Of a stretch of 7,175 nucleotides of DNA, positions 1 through 6,575 are shown piece by piece; the stretch's first letter is position 1; the number at the start of each line of letters is the position of its first letter. This stretch comes from Gammaproteobacteria bacterium (lineage in GTDB: Bacteria > Pseudomonadota > Gammaproteobacteria > Pseudomonadales > Azotimanducaceae_A). The DNA lies in contig DUAT01000194.1 of the NCBI GenBank assembly GCA_012960755.1, positions 1,902-9,076 of the forward strand, written 5' to 3'. A program made the translations under genes and the position numbers. The notes beneath the pieces are model-generated. The model made no database searches. It saw only the letters and a list, made by a program, of their open reading frames with translations, and was not told the origin of the DNA.

Positions 1-59
1 ATGCCGTGTTTGTCTCCAAAACGCTCGTATAGCTTCTCTTTCTTATTAAGTGAGTACAT
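1..59 (-). CDS. possible 5' end of an unrecognised gene, leaving the window at base 1
   Basis: Read on the minus strand from an ATG at 59-57, the frame stays open to base 1. It gives about 19 residues (MYSLNKKEKLYERFGDKHG) with a coding-like, lysine- and glutamate-rich composition. The same frame is open upstream to a TAG near base 130, adding a segment ending FPILKPLIND, so the true start could be a TTG further out or the gene could be a remnant with its 5' end altered. No Shine-Dalgarno sequence is visible before the ATG. I do not recognise the family. The plus-strand frame over the same bases (from 1) looks less like protein and is treated as its shadow. Confidence is low because only a few codons are visible. 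Confidence 0.28.
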   Translation of the reverse strand, partial: MYSLNKKEKLYERFGDKHG

Positions 60-348
60 GTCATTAATCAAGGGTTTGAGTATAGGAAAAACAAACGCCC
101 TATTTGTGGCTACTCTACCCTATACGTTCGGAATACGACAACCCCTTGGAGTGATTAATCGCCGCGGCGGGCTTCGCGTTTCATCTGCACTTCTTGGGGG
201 ACACAATTAGGGGGTATCTTCGGGAACCCGAGCAGATGCAGAGATGACTAGCAACGCTATCTTTGGGTGTGGAAAATCGACGCATAACTAGGTGGTAGTT
301 GGTCTGCCAGTCTGGGCCAGGTGAACATTCAGAATCGAGCCTTCCGGT

Positions 349-373
349 GCGCGGTCGGGCTTCCGACCGTCGC
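349..373. other. GC-rich hairpin in the gene-free stretch before the transposase
   Basis: Bases 352-358 (CGGTCGG) pair perfectly with 363-369 (CCGACCG) around a GCTT loop. With T370 bulged, 349-351 pair with 371-373, giving a stem of ten pairs. No T-run follows, so it is not a standard intrinsic terminator. It may be a remnant of a mobile-element end or a REP-like palindrome, but I see only one copy in the window. The rest of the stretch 130-420 contains no gene that I can support. Confidence 0.4.
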
Positions 374-420
374 TAGCCCGCATTTCTCCCTGATCAAGAT
401 ACTTTGGCAATCTTGAAAAA

Positions 421-1005
421 ATGCGGGTTAAAATCCCTATCTACAAGAAGCCATCATGGGGATCAAGGGGGATCATAGTCAGTGGCAGGGTTGGCGAGAC
501 GAGTTCAGTGATGGTTGTCATGGATCAGTTTACAAGAAGGATTATTGGCTTTGCTGTGCATGCGGGTGATTGCGATGGCATTGTCTATTGTCGAATGTTT
601 AACCAACTCATTGCCGGTAAATCGTTACCGAAATATCTCAGCTCCGACAATGATCCATTATTTCTCTTTCACCGTTGGGAAGCTAATTTACGTATTCTTG
701 AAATAAGCGAACTAAAATCTGTTCCAGGTATCCCGACATCACATCCATTCGTCGAGCGGATCATTGGAACTACAAGAAGGGAAAATTTGGACCAGCTTAT
801 TTTCTTCGGTAGCCGTGATTTACAGAACAAGCTCGATCATTTTCAAGCTTACTATAATGAAAACCGAGTTCATTCTTCTCTCGGCATGAAAACTCCGAGA
901 AGGATGGCGGAGGAAAACCCCGCTGACAAGAATGTTGTTTCGCTGGATCACTATCGATGGGAATCACGGTGCAACGGATTATATCAACTCCCGGTAGCAG
1001 CTTAA
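421..1005 (+). CDS. N-terminally truncated DDE integrase/transposase (rve core domain)
   Basis: This is the catalytic half of a DDE recombinase of the integrase-core (rve) type. Residues 31-49 (VMVVMDQFTRRIIGFAVHA) are the typical core beta-strand block. D76 in LSSDND and E112 in HPFVER are separated by 35 residues, the D-x35-E spacing of retroviral-integrase-like transposases. YYNENRVHSSLGMKTP (144-159) and a C-terminus ending LPVAA are typical of the group, so the 3' end is intact. Family members carry an N-terminal helix-turn-helix region and a first catalytic Asp some 20-25 residues before VMVVMDQ. Here residues 1-30 do not fit: PSW at 11-13 may correspond to a family position, but about a dozen residues including the first Asp are missing or scrambled. 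An in-frame TGA lies at 391-393 and no ribosome-binding site precedes the ATG. It is most likely an inactive remnant. Terminal inverted repeats were not found. Confidence 0.78.
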   Translation: MRVKIPIYKKPSWGSRGIIVSGRVGETSSVMVVMDQFTRRIIGFAVHAGDCDGIVYCRMFNQLIAGKSLPKYLSSDNDPLFLFHRWEANLRILEISELKSVPGIPTSHPFVERIIGTTRRENLDQLIFFGSRDLQNKLDHFQAYYNENRVHSSLGMKTPRRMAEENPADKNVVSLDHYRWESRCNGLYQLPVAA

Positions 1006-1009
1006 GTTA

Positions 1010-1198
1010 GGAAATCGCACAGCACACGCGTTTTTCGATCTTTTTAACAAGATTACCAAAGGCGAGGACCCGAGAATTATTGAAAATATTCAACAGAACG
1101 TCCGGAGCAAACACTTCTTCGTTGGGCCGATTGCCCATAGTTACGAAAAAGCGATCTCTGACTTTCATGACAACTATTTACGGCTCATGGATTCGTAG
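1010..1198 (+). pseudogene. 3' stump of an oxygenase gene, probably Rieske (2Fe-2S) alpha subunit C-terminus
   Basis: A frame without a start codon is open from just after a TAG at 995-997 to a TAG at 1196-1198, giving about 62 residues of clearly protein-like sequence. It includes ITKGEDPRIIENIQQNVRS, then HFFVGPIAHSYEKAI and FHDNYLRLM. An acidic ED motif, an Ile-Glu-x-x-Gln-Gln segment, a Gly-Pro turn and a final amphipathic FHxxY helix resemble the C-terminal end of aromatic-ring or quaternary-amine Rieske oxygenase alpha subunits. That assignment is from pattern memory. The Rieske cluster and mononuclear iron site would lie in the missing part. The stump begins a few bases after the transposase stop, so the element or a rearrangement through it removed the 5' part. 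The next gene starts four bases after the stop, as in an operon. Confidence 0.5.
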
Positions 1199-1202
1199 GT
1201 CG

Positions 1203-1778
1203 ATGATTATCGAACCAGACGAGTTTACTGGCATCTGGCATCGCGAGTCGCTAACGATTGAACAAGGTGATCCATTCGAGGATTCCGATGCCTATTGGCT
1301 GCAGGCCGGGGACTATTTTGCGGACATGCGTTGGTCGTTAGATGAGACAAGAACGGACACATCATCCGAGAGTGCTTTTGCTGGGCGCACCTCGTGGTCA
1401 CCGCCCAAAATGAGGTTCGTTCACGTTATCGATTTCACCAAACAGTTCCTTGAGGATGAAGGCCGCCTTATGATGGTTGACGGGAAGTTATGGGAACACG
1501 GGCAAGTGAACATAGAAGGAAAAACCATACATTTCAAAGAAGTCTGGGTTCCACTACACATAAACAATCAGAATACAGTTGTAGCGACAGTCGTAGATAC
1601 ACCTGGTGAGATTGGTTACTTCATTCGGGTTGGTGAATTTGCCATTGGGATGAATGAATCGAAGGGTGTGTTTAGCGCCGCCTGTTGGAGACAATCAACA
1701 GCAACCGGCGAATGGAGATCACTGCACTGTATTGGCGATCCCGAACATTTGGAGTCACTGACGAATGGGTATCTCTAG
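1203..1778 (+). CDS. conserved 191-residue protein, probable beta-barrel, HRI1-like
   Basis: No signal peptide or membrane segment is visible, so a cytoplasmic protein is expected. Residues 8-18 (FTGIWHRESLT), a block with WLQAGDYFADMRW (32-44), SAFAGRTSW (57-65) and FKEVWVPL (111-118) form alternating hydrophobic strands. The pattern G-x-W-x-R-x-S, WLQ-x-x-x-x-F-A-D-x-R, F-A-G resembles bacterial proteins with an HRI1- or lipocalin-like barrel; this is tentative and no function is assigned. I chose the ATG at 1203 because it lies four bases after the stop of the preceding stump and begins the conserved part. The frame is open further upstream, with an ATG at 1080, but that stretch overlaps the stump's real coding frame. 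The Shine-Dalgarno signal is weak (AGG at 1197-1199), suggesting coupling to the lost upstream gene. Two TAGTTTAG copies (1776 and 1786) lie at the gene end. Confidence 0.72.
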   Translation: MIIEPDEFTGIWHRESLTIEQGDPFEDSDAYWLQAGDYFADMRWSLDETRTDTSSESAFAGRTSWSPPKMRFVHVIDFTKQFLEDEGRLMMVDGKLWEHGQVNIEGKTIHFKEVWVPLHINNQNTVVATVVDTPGEIGYFIRVGEFAIGMNESKGVFSAACWRQSTATGEWRSLHCIGDPEHLESLTNGYL

Positions 1779-1813
1779 TTTAGATTAGTTTAGTTCAGGA
1801 AAAGGATAATAAA

Positions 1814-2071
1814 GTGAGTTATGAGTGGCACGACATTGTTGGCAACGTTGGCGTATGTATGATTCTTGGTTGTTACCTTTTATTGCAGCTTGATAGATTA
1901 GAGTCCAGTGGATTGACCTTTTCAATCTTGAATGGCATCGGTGCGTTACTCATACTTATTTCGCTCGCCTATGAATTTAATTTGTCTGCATTCACTGTGG
2001 AGCTATTCTGGCTTCTCATCAGCCTTTTTGGAATCGTTAGATATTTGATGAGCAAAAGAGGAGTGACCTAG
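1814..2071 (+). CDS. CBU_0592-type small membrane protein
   Basis: An 85-residue integral membrane protein with three hydrophobic helices, at about residues 8-26, 34-53 and 58-77, and a short basic tail (MSKRG). The layout is a helix ending in LLLQLDRL, then SILNGIGALLILISL, an acidic-polar FNLSAF turn and ELFWLLISLFGIVR. This matches the family named after Coxiella CBU_0592, which has no known biochemical role. The gene starts with GTG at 1814, supported by AAAGGA at 1801-1806 with seven bases of spacing. It follows the preceding gene by 35 bases, and its TAG overlaps the GTG of the transporter gene by one base. The stop-start overlap indicates co-translation with the transporter. A role as an accessory membrane partner of the transporter is only an inference. 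Confidence 0.82.
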   Translation: MSYEWHDIVGNVGVCMILGCYLLLQLDRLESSGLTFSILNGIGALLILISLAYEFNLSAFTVELFWLLISLFGIVRYLMSKRGVT

Positions 2072-3216
2072 TGGGGTCGTCACAGAAAGGTTTATTTTCA
2101 ACCCTGCTTGCCACGGCCTCTGCAGCACTTATGTTTCTATTGCTGCCGTTTGTCATCGGATGGATTTCTGATCAATTTCATTTAGACGAGCAACAGGCTG
2201 GTCTCATCGTGAGCATTTACTTTGGTGGTTTTCTGGTCACCTCAGTCATCGCTTATTTTACCTACGGAAAAGTGACCAACCTGGCCACAATACAGCTAGG
2301 CTACATGTTGCTGGTACCCGGATTGGTCCTTTGTGGGTTAGCGACTTCTTTGGTGCTCCTGTCGGTTGGACTTGCCATTTGTGGCATTGGTAGTGGTTTG
2401 TTATACGGGACGGGTGTTTCAATTGTGTCTGCCCATCCTGAAAGTGAACGTGCTTTTGGCGGCATGGTGGCAACCCAACAGGTGCTCGCCCTGGCGCTCA
2501 TCTACTGCTTACCAGTCTGGGTTTATCCCAACTATGGATACGAGGCATGTTGGTTGGTGCTGGCGGTAATTGTTGCGATCACAGCTTTGTCCTCACCCTG
2601 GGTTTCCTATGCTGATGAGGGTGCCGATCAACACTCGCAGGTGGGTTCGTCTAAATCAGCAGTTCTTGGTATCGTAAGTCTCTTGTTTCATTTCTGCTTA
2701 CTTTCCGCAGTGTGGGCGTTTGTAGAAAGACTGGGTGTGGATCGCGGGTTTGCTACCCAGGACATTGCAATATCATTGGCGTTGTCTCTTGTGGGCGGCC
2801 TTGGCGGGGCCCTGATTGCCGCTATCATTGGTGACCGGTTTGGCAAGTTATACCCGCATCTGGTTTCTGCAGCTGCTTTTTTAGTCGCGTTCTATTTCTT
2901 GGCACTAAGCTCAGAATGGGTAGATTTTCTTTTGTCTGTCATCGTGTTTTCAGCCGCATGGACCTATTGCCTTTCGTACCAAATGGCCAGCATAGGCAAC
3001 CTCAGTCATAGAATGGCCGTGTTAATACCCGGTGTTCAAGGCATTGCCGCAATGCTGGGTCCACCCCTTGGCGGCTGGATTATCAGTCAAAGTGGATATA
3101 CGAACATGATGATTAGTGCAAGTCTGGTGATAGTAATTTCGAGCATTGCTTTTTGCTATCAACCGAGAGGTGCTGGACTGCCGCAAAAAGCAGAACGACT
3201 AAATGTCGGGAGTTAA
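2071..3216 (+). CDS. MFS-family transporter, 12 transmembrane helices
   Basis: This is a 381-residue, strongly hydrophobic protein with the two-times-six helix layout of the major facilitator superfamily. A central hydrophilic loop at about 178-196 separates the halves. The helix 8-9 loop keeps a motif-A-like GDRFGK (254-259), while the helix 2-3 loop (YGKVTNL, 65-71) is degenerate. FVERLGVDRGF (217-227) and GPPLGGW (330-336) are typical of bacterial MFS proteins. It would lie in the inner membrane and move a small solute, driven by the proton gradient. Substrate and direction cannot be told. Start is GTG at 2071, with AGAGGAG at 2057-2063 seven bases upstream, overlapping the preceding stop. 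It is the last gene of the operon; the next gene is convergent after 61 bases. Given the upstream oxygenase stump, uptake of an organic substrate or product export is plausible. Confidence 0.88.
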   Translation: MGSSQKGLFSTLLATASAALMFLLLPFVIGWISDQFHLDEQQAGLIVSIYFGGFLVTSVIAYFTYGKVTNLATIQLGYMLLVPGLVLCGLATSLVLLSVGLAICGIGSGLLYGTGVSIVSAHPESERAFGGMVATQQVLALALIYCLPVWVYPNYGYEACWLVLAVIVAITALSSPWVSYADEGADQHSQVGSSKSAVLGIVSLLFHFCLLSAVWAFVERLGVDRGFATQDIAISLALSLVGGLGGALIAAIIGDRFGKLYPHLVSAAAFLVAFYFLALSSEWVDFLLSVIVFSAAWTYCLSYQMASIGNLSHRMAVLIPGVQGIAAMLGPPLGGWIISQSGYTNMMISASLVIVISSIAFCYQPRGAGLPQKAERLNVGS

Positions 3217-3277
3217 TCTCACGTTTTCCCTTTCTTTTGAGTTGAGAGTCGATTTGATAACTGAATATGACCGGGAA

Positions 3278-4414
3278 TCACTGGTTTGAATATTCGAGCC
3301 GAAGCGCGTCGACTTCAAGATCGACACTTTCGACAATCGCGGTGAAAGATTCCCAATGAGCGGGGAGAATCTCAACCTCGCTTGCAGTTTCCATAGCATG
3401 CCAACCTCTCTCACCTGGGAGAAAGATCTCATCAACACCCGGCCTTCGTTTAGCACTTTTGACTGCTGTGACAAGCCGATCTGAGCGACGTCCTGCTTCA
3501 CCGGCAGGCATCCAGTGAGTCGGATCGATCACTATAATACAAGCACCGCCCGTTAACGCTTCCGTTTGAGGTTCAAGCCAGTGTGATGGAGGACCTTCGA
3601 TCTCCGGGCTCATCCGCGCATTCGGGTTGATGACACCGCTTAGCATTTCGGTGAAAAGGTTAAAGGCATACATACGCGGCGTACTGAACACAGAAGGTGC
3701 ATCGCAGTCTGAAATGCGACCGAAGTCATCCATCTGCTTAAAATAGGGTGCCGGGTCGTCGGTCAATTTTCCCGTTTCCGGATCAACCAGATATTCACCC
3801 TTTAGCTTTTTACCTTGAAAATAGGCTTCGCTAATATCCCCATCGTGGACTTCGACGGCCTGGATATCAGAAACAATGGGAGGAAGTTCGCCGCCCGGCG
3901 ACGCGGCCGCAAATGGCGCACCAGATAGTACGTTCTGCATGCCGCCCCAGGGTGACACGAGCGGCAGGCTATTGTTCGTTGCCATCGCAAACATCCCTTC
4001 ACGGGCAGCCATACGCACATAAGTCCCAAATGCACCTGCATCATTAAAGTCCCGCACGAATCCAATGGCAATCGCGCTTTCACGCGCTTTGACTATGGCA
4101 GCCTCCATTGCCATGCTGACAGCCCATTGCCCCGATGCACGTTTGGCATCAATAACCAGCCAGGTAGGACCTTCATCGACAATTTCTGGCGTGGCTGTTA
4201 CATCCATTGTCCCGGTACGCGCAAGTAACACGGGAATTTCAAACACGCCAAGTCCCTGGGTCGTTTTGCCATTGCGGTCTCCATCGGAAACGCAGCGTGC
4301 GATGATCTCAGCCTGTTGGGGGGAAAACTCGAGGGCTATCAAAACCCGACGATAGCAATATTCCAGGAAATCCGGGTCTTCAGTGGTCGTGTCAGTGTCA
4401 CCTTCGTTTTGCAT
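3278..4414 (-). CDS. Ldh2/Mdh2-family NAD(P)-dependent oxidoreductase lacking the usual active-site histidines
   Basis: 378 residues, slightly longer than the usual 330-360 of the malate/L-lactate dehydrogenase family (Ldh2/Mdh2, which includes YiaK and AllD). Members reduce 2-oxo acids or oxidise 2-hydroxy acids with NAD(P)H in the cytoplasm. Family features are an N-terminal helical part (SPQQAEIIARCVSDGDRNG, 31-49), GAFGTYVRMAAREGMFAMAT (127-146), the SLPLVSPWGG turn, LFTEMLSGV near 253-261 and the C-terminal FLPGERGW (331-338) before EVEILPAHW. The usual SHGxxR reads TQGLGV (51-56), so the catalytic His and the Arg are gone. The usual N-x-H-F-G-A-A-G reads VRDFNDAG. The start at 4414 has CGGAG six bases upstream; an in-frame ATG at 4474 would eat into the divergent promoter region and lacks a good ribosome site. 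It is transcribed divergently from the dioxygenase gene. Substrate is unknown and may be unusual. Confidence 0.82.
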   Translation of the reverse strand: MQNEGDTDTTTEDPDFLEYCYRRVLIALEFSPQQAEIIARCVSDGDRNGKTTQGLGVFEIPVLLARTGTMDVTATPEIVDEGPTWLVIDAKRASGQWAVSMAMEAAIVKARESAIAIGFVRDFNDAGAFGTYVRMAAREGMFAMATNNSLPLVSPWGGMQNVLSGAPFAAASPGGELPPIVSDIQAVEVHDGDISEAYFQGKKLKGEYLVDPETGKLTDDPAPYFKQMDDFGRISDCDAPSVFSTPRMYAFNLFTEMLSGVINPNARMSPEIEGPPSHWLEPQTEALTGGACIIVIDPTHWMPAGEAGRRSDRLVTAVKSAKRRPGVDEIFLPGERGWHAMETASEVEILPAHWESFTAIVESVDLEVDALRLEYSNQ

Positions 4415-4507
4415 TACTGGCTCCGTTGGAAATGGGGCGCGACACACTGCCACGGCGGACTTTAATGGTAACATTCTTCAGCGGAACTGATCTTTGGAGA
4501 ATACTGA
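4415..4507. promoter_or_regulatory. 93-base divergent intergenic region between the oxidoreductase and dioxygenase genes
   Basis: Both flanking genes must start from this gap. Ribosome sites are clear on both sides: GGAG at 4496-4499 for the plus-strand gene, and its reverse complement (CTCC, 4421-4424) for the minus-strand gene. On the plus strand TAACAT (4469-4474) could be a -10 box, but no good -35 lies at the right distance, so the promoters are not defined. No clear operator palindrome is visible. Confidence 0.45.
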
Positions 4508-5341
4508 ATGAATGCACTGGCACTGCAACGCCTTCCGGCAGATTGCACCGCGGACGATATTGTTGAAGCCAACGAACGAGATGGCGGCGTGATTGTTGAT
4601 GGTTGGTTGAATGCTACCCTACTTGAACAATTCAATCATGAACTTGCCCCCTGGCTCGATCAGCACAGCGGGACCGATTCTGGATCTGAAGCTTCTGACA
4701 GCTTTCTTGGGCTGCGCACGAAGCGATTACAAGGCCTGTGCACCAAAGCCCCCAGTTTTGTTGACATTATGATAGATGAGCGGATTGTGGGTTTTGCCGA
4801 AGCCGTTTTAGGTCCCATTGGACCCACGGTTATCCTGAACAATGGAGAGGTTATCGATATTGGGCCTGGTGAATGGGCTCAGCCTATTCACCGCGATGAC
4901 GATGCCTGGAACTTTGCAAATACATCAAACCCAATGATTGTGAACACAATTACCGCGCTGGTGGACGTCACACCGGCAATGGGTGCGACACTCGTTGTAC
5001 CCGGTAGTCATCGTTGGGAGCGTAATCGCAAGCCAACGAATGATGAGATCATTGCCTGTGATCTTCCCGCCGGATCTGCGCTTTTTTTTCGAGGTGATAC
5101 TTTGCACGCTGGAGGAACCAATACCACTGAAAAACGTCGGCGGGCTCTTTCGACGGGATTTTGCTGCGGCTGGTTACGGCCGGTAGAGAATAGCTACACA
5201 AATATACCCATCGAAACTGTTCACGGCTTCCCACGCCGGGCGCAGGAGCTCCTCGGCTACGCACTCTACGATGCATCGGAGCGCGGTGGCGGCTATCTTG
5301 GGTATCATGATATGGGAGATCCCATGAAACTCTTTGAGTGA
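4508..5341 (+). CDS. phytanoyl-CoA dioxygenase (PhyH) family Fe(II)/2-oxoglutarate-dependent oxygenase
   Basis: This 277-residue cytoplasmic protein has the double-stranded beta-helix pattern of PhyH enzymes, which hydroxylate a substrate using O2 and 2-oxoglutarate at a non-haem iron. The iron ligands are visible: H128 and D130 in PIHRDD, and H200 in GDTLHAGG. An arginine about ten residues later (R210-R212, in EKRRRAL) would bind the 2-oxoglutarate carboxylate. The strand block LVDVTPAMGATLVVPGSH (151-168) is typical of the family, as is the N-terminal GGVIVDGWL. Length is normal. Start is ATG at 4508 with GGAG at 4496-4499, eight bases upstream. The gene is divergent from an Ldh2-family oxidoreductase, which suggests one pathway in which a hydroxylated product may be oxidised. 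The substrate cannot be deduced; phytanoyl-CoA itself is unlikely to be more than a family label. Confidence 0.9.
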   Translation: MNALALQRLPADCTADDIVEANERDGGVIVDGWLNATLLEQFNHELAPWLDQHSGTDSGSEASDSFLGLRTKRLQGLCTKAPSFVDIMIDERIVGFAEAVLGPIGPTVILNNGEVIDIGPGEWAQPIHRDDDAWNFANTSNPMIVNTITALVDVTPAMGATLVVPGSHRWERNRKPTNDEIIACDLPAGSALFFRGDTLHAGGTNTTEKRRRALSTGFCCGWLRPVENSYTNIPIETVHGFPRRAQELLGYALYDASERGGGYLGYHDMGDPMKLFE

Positions 5342-5388
5342 AACATCGGTACTTGTGGTGTTTCGGATTAATCGGTTCTGCTCTGATA

Positions 5389-5418
5389 TTGGGAATCGAT
5401 ACGTCAAGTCAGTACTAT
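5389..5418 (+). promoter_or_regulatory. weak candidate sigma-70 promoter for the phospholipase gene
   Basis: TTGGGA (5389-5394) and TACTAT (5413-5418) are 18 bases apart, each matching four of six consensus bases. They lie in the 109-base gap before the lipoprotein gene, on the right strand and about 30 bases before its start codon. A match of this quality can occur by chance. Confidence 0.25.
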
Positions 5419-5450
5419 TTTGAAAACCCTTAACCATTTGAGAGAACGTT

Positions 5451-6575
5451 GTGATTAAAGTGTGTTTTGTTGTCATTGGCCTGTCTGTTCTAGCGAGTTG
5501 TAAGAACAATGTTACAGATGCTGATGGTCATGCCACTCGCGCGCATGAAGGCTTGGGTGTCAATGCGTCTCTGAAGTTCAACCAGATCCAGTTCATCGGT
5601 AGCCACAATAGTTATAAAAAGGCGATTGATTCTGATCTGTTGCGACAGATAGACGACGAGTCGGTGTCGGCTTCTCTCGACTATGGACATCCCACCCTGG
5701 AAGATCAACTGGATCTTGGTCTGCGCAAGCTGGAGCTCGACATATTTCTTGATCCGGATGGTGGACGTTATGCAGACCCAGCAGGGCTTCGTCTTACTGC
5801 CAACCCGACGCCCTTTGATCGACAACCGATGTTGCTGCCGGGGATGAAGGTAATGCACGTGCAGGATCTGGATTTCAGAAGCCAATGTCCACGGTTCGTA
5901 AACTGTCTCAATCGACTGGTGGACTGGTCGGATAGTCACCCACGTCATTTTCCCATTGTGGTGACGATTAACGCCAAGGATCAGTTTATTGACAGACCAG
6001 GATTCGTCCACCCGCTGATGTTCGACAGGTTAGCCTGGAATCGTATGGATTCCCTGATTCGAACAACCCTCGGCGATAAGTTGTTCACACCCGATGAATT
6101 CAGGGCTGGAAAGGTAACGCTGACTGAAGCGATCAGCGCAGGATGGCCAGAACTTGAAAAGTTGCGGGGTAGATTTATTTTCGTGTTAGATCATGAAGGT
6201 GAGAAGCTGGCGAGTTATGTCGAAGGCCACGAGGCATTGAGGGGGCGGGCGATGTTTGCTAATGCGCGCGAAGGAACGCCGGAGGCGGCAATCAGAATCG
6301 TTAACGATCCAATCCGTCAATTTGACTATATTCAATCCCTGGTCAGAGCGGGTTACATCGTTCGTACCCGTGCCGATGCGGATACCGTTGAAGCCAGAGA
6401 AGGTCGTACCGAGAGAAGGCAACACGCCTTCTCCAGCGGTGCCCAGATCATAAGCACCGACTACTACCAGAAAGACAAACGTTTCGGGCACGGCTACCAG
6501 GTAGTGTTGCCGGACGGCGCGGTTGCGTTGTGCAATCCTGTTGTTGTGACGGGAAAATGTAAACTGAGCGATTGA
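5451..6575 (+). CDS. lipoprotein of the Ca2+-dependent phosphoinositide-specific phospholipase C family (PI-PLC-C1-like)
   Basis: 374 residues. Residues 1-17 form a lipoprotein signal: a basic start (MIK), a hydrophobic stretch and a lipobox LASC with Cys17 as the lipidation site. Residue +2 is Lys, not Asp, so an outer-membrane location is expected. The catalytic domain starts with IQFIGSHNSYK (46-56), with H52 the likely first catalytic histidine. Next come GLRKLELDIFLDPDGGRYA (90-108), whose acidic residues E95 and D97 are probable metal ligands, and VMHVQDLDF (134-142) with the second histidine H136. Near the C-terminus are RTRADADT (305-312), an RRxxAFSSGAQ segment and ISTDYY. These blocks match bacterial proteins annotated as Ca2+-dependent PI-PLC. 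The enzyme would cleave phosphodiester bonds in phosphoinositides or related headgroups at the cell surface; the true substrate is unknown. GTG start with GAGAG at 5440-5444. It appears monocistronic. Confidence 0.87.
   Translation: MIKVCFVVIGLSVLASCKNNVTDADGHATRAHEGLGVNASLKFNQIQFIGSHNSYKKAIDSDLLRQIDDESVSASLDYGHPTLEDQLDLGLRKLELDIFLDPDGGRYADPAGLRLTANPTPFDRQPMLLPGMKVMHVQDLDFRSQCPRFVNCLNRLVDWSDSHPRHFPIVVTINAKDQFIDRPGFVHPLMFDRLAWNRMDSLIRTTLGDKLFTPDEFRAGKVTLTEAISAGWPELEKLRGRFIFVLDHEGEKLASYVEGHEALRGRAMFANAREGTPEAAIRIVNDPIRQFDYIQSLVRAGYIVRTRADADTVEAREGRTERRQHAFSSGAQIISTDYYQKDKRFGHGYQVVLPDGAVALCNPVVVTGKCKLSD

Noticed and set aside
1..210. Plus-strand open frame of 69 codons from base 1
   Set aside because: Composition is not protein-like, it has no ribosome site, and it lies opposite a more convincing minus-strand frame.
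349..373. Hairpin as an intrinsic terminator
   Set aside because: The stem is strong but no T-run follows on either strand.
1080..1202. N-terminal extension of the HRI1-like protein to the ATG at 1080
   Set aside because: The extension overlaps the real coding frame of the oxygenase stump. The conserved part begins at 1203, four bases after the stump's stop.
1776..1793. TAGTTTAG repeated twice as a regulatory site
   Set aside because: It is a short, low-complexity repeat at a gene end with no palindrome or third copy.
3217..3277. Bidirectional terminator between the convergent transporter and oxidoreductase genes
   Set aside because: Only a weak TCTCA/TGAGA pairing with a long loop is visible in the 61-base gap.
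4415..4474. Longer start for the Ldh2-family protein at 4474
   Set aside because: It would leave only 33 bases before the divergent gene and lacks a clear ribosome site, while the ATG at 4414 has CGGAG at good spacing.
5341..5363. Hairpin AAACATC / GGTGTTT right after the dioxygenase stop as a terminator
   Set aside because: The stem is short and AT-rich with a G-T pair, has a nine-base loop, and is followed by CGG rather than a T-run.
5490..6011. Minus-strand open frame of 173 codons
   Set aside because: It lies entirely opposite the phospholipase gene, whose family motifs are unambiguous.
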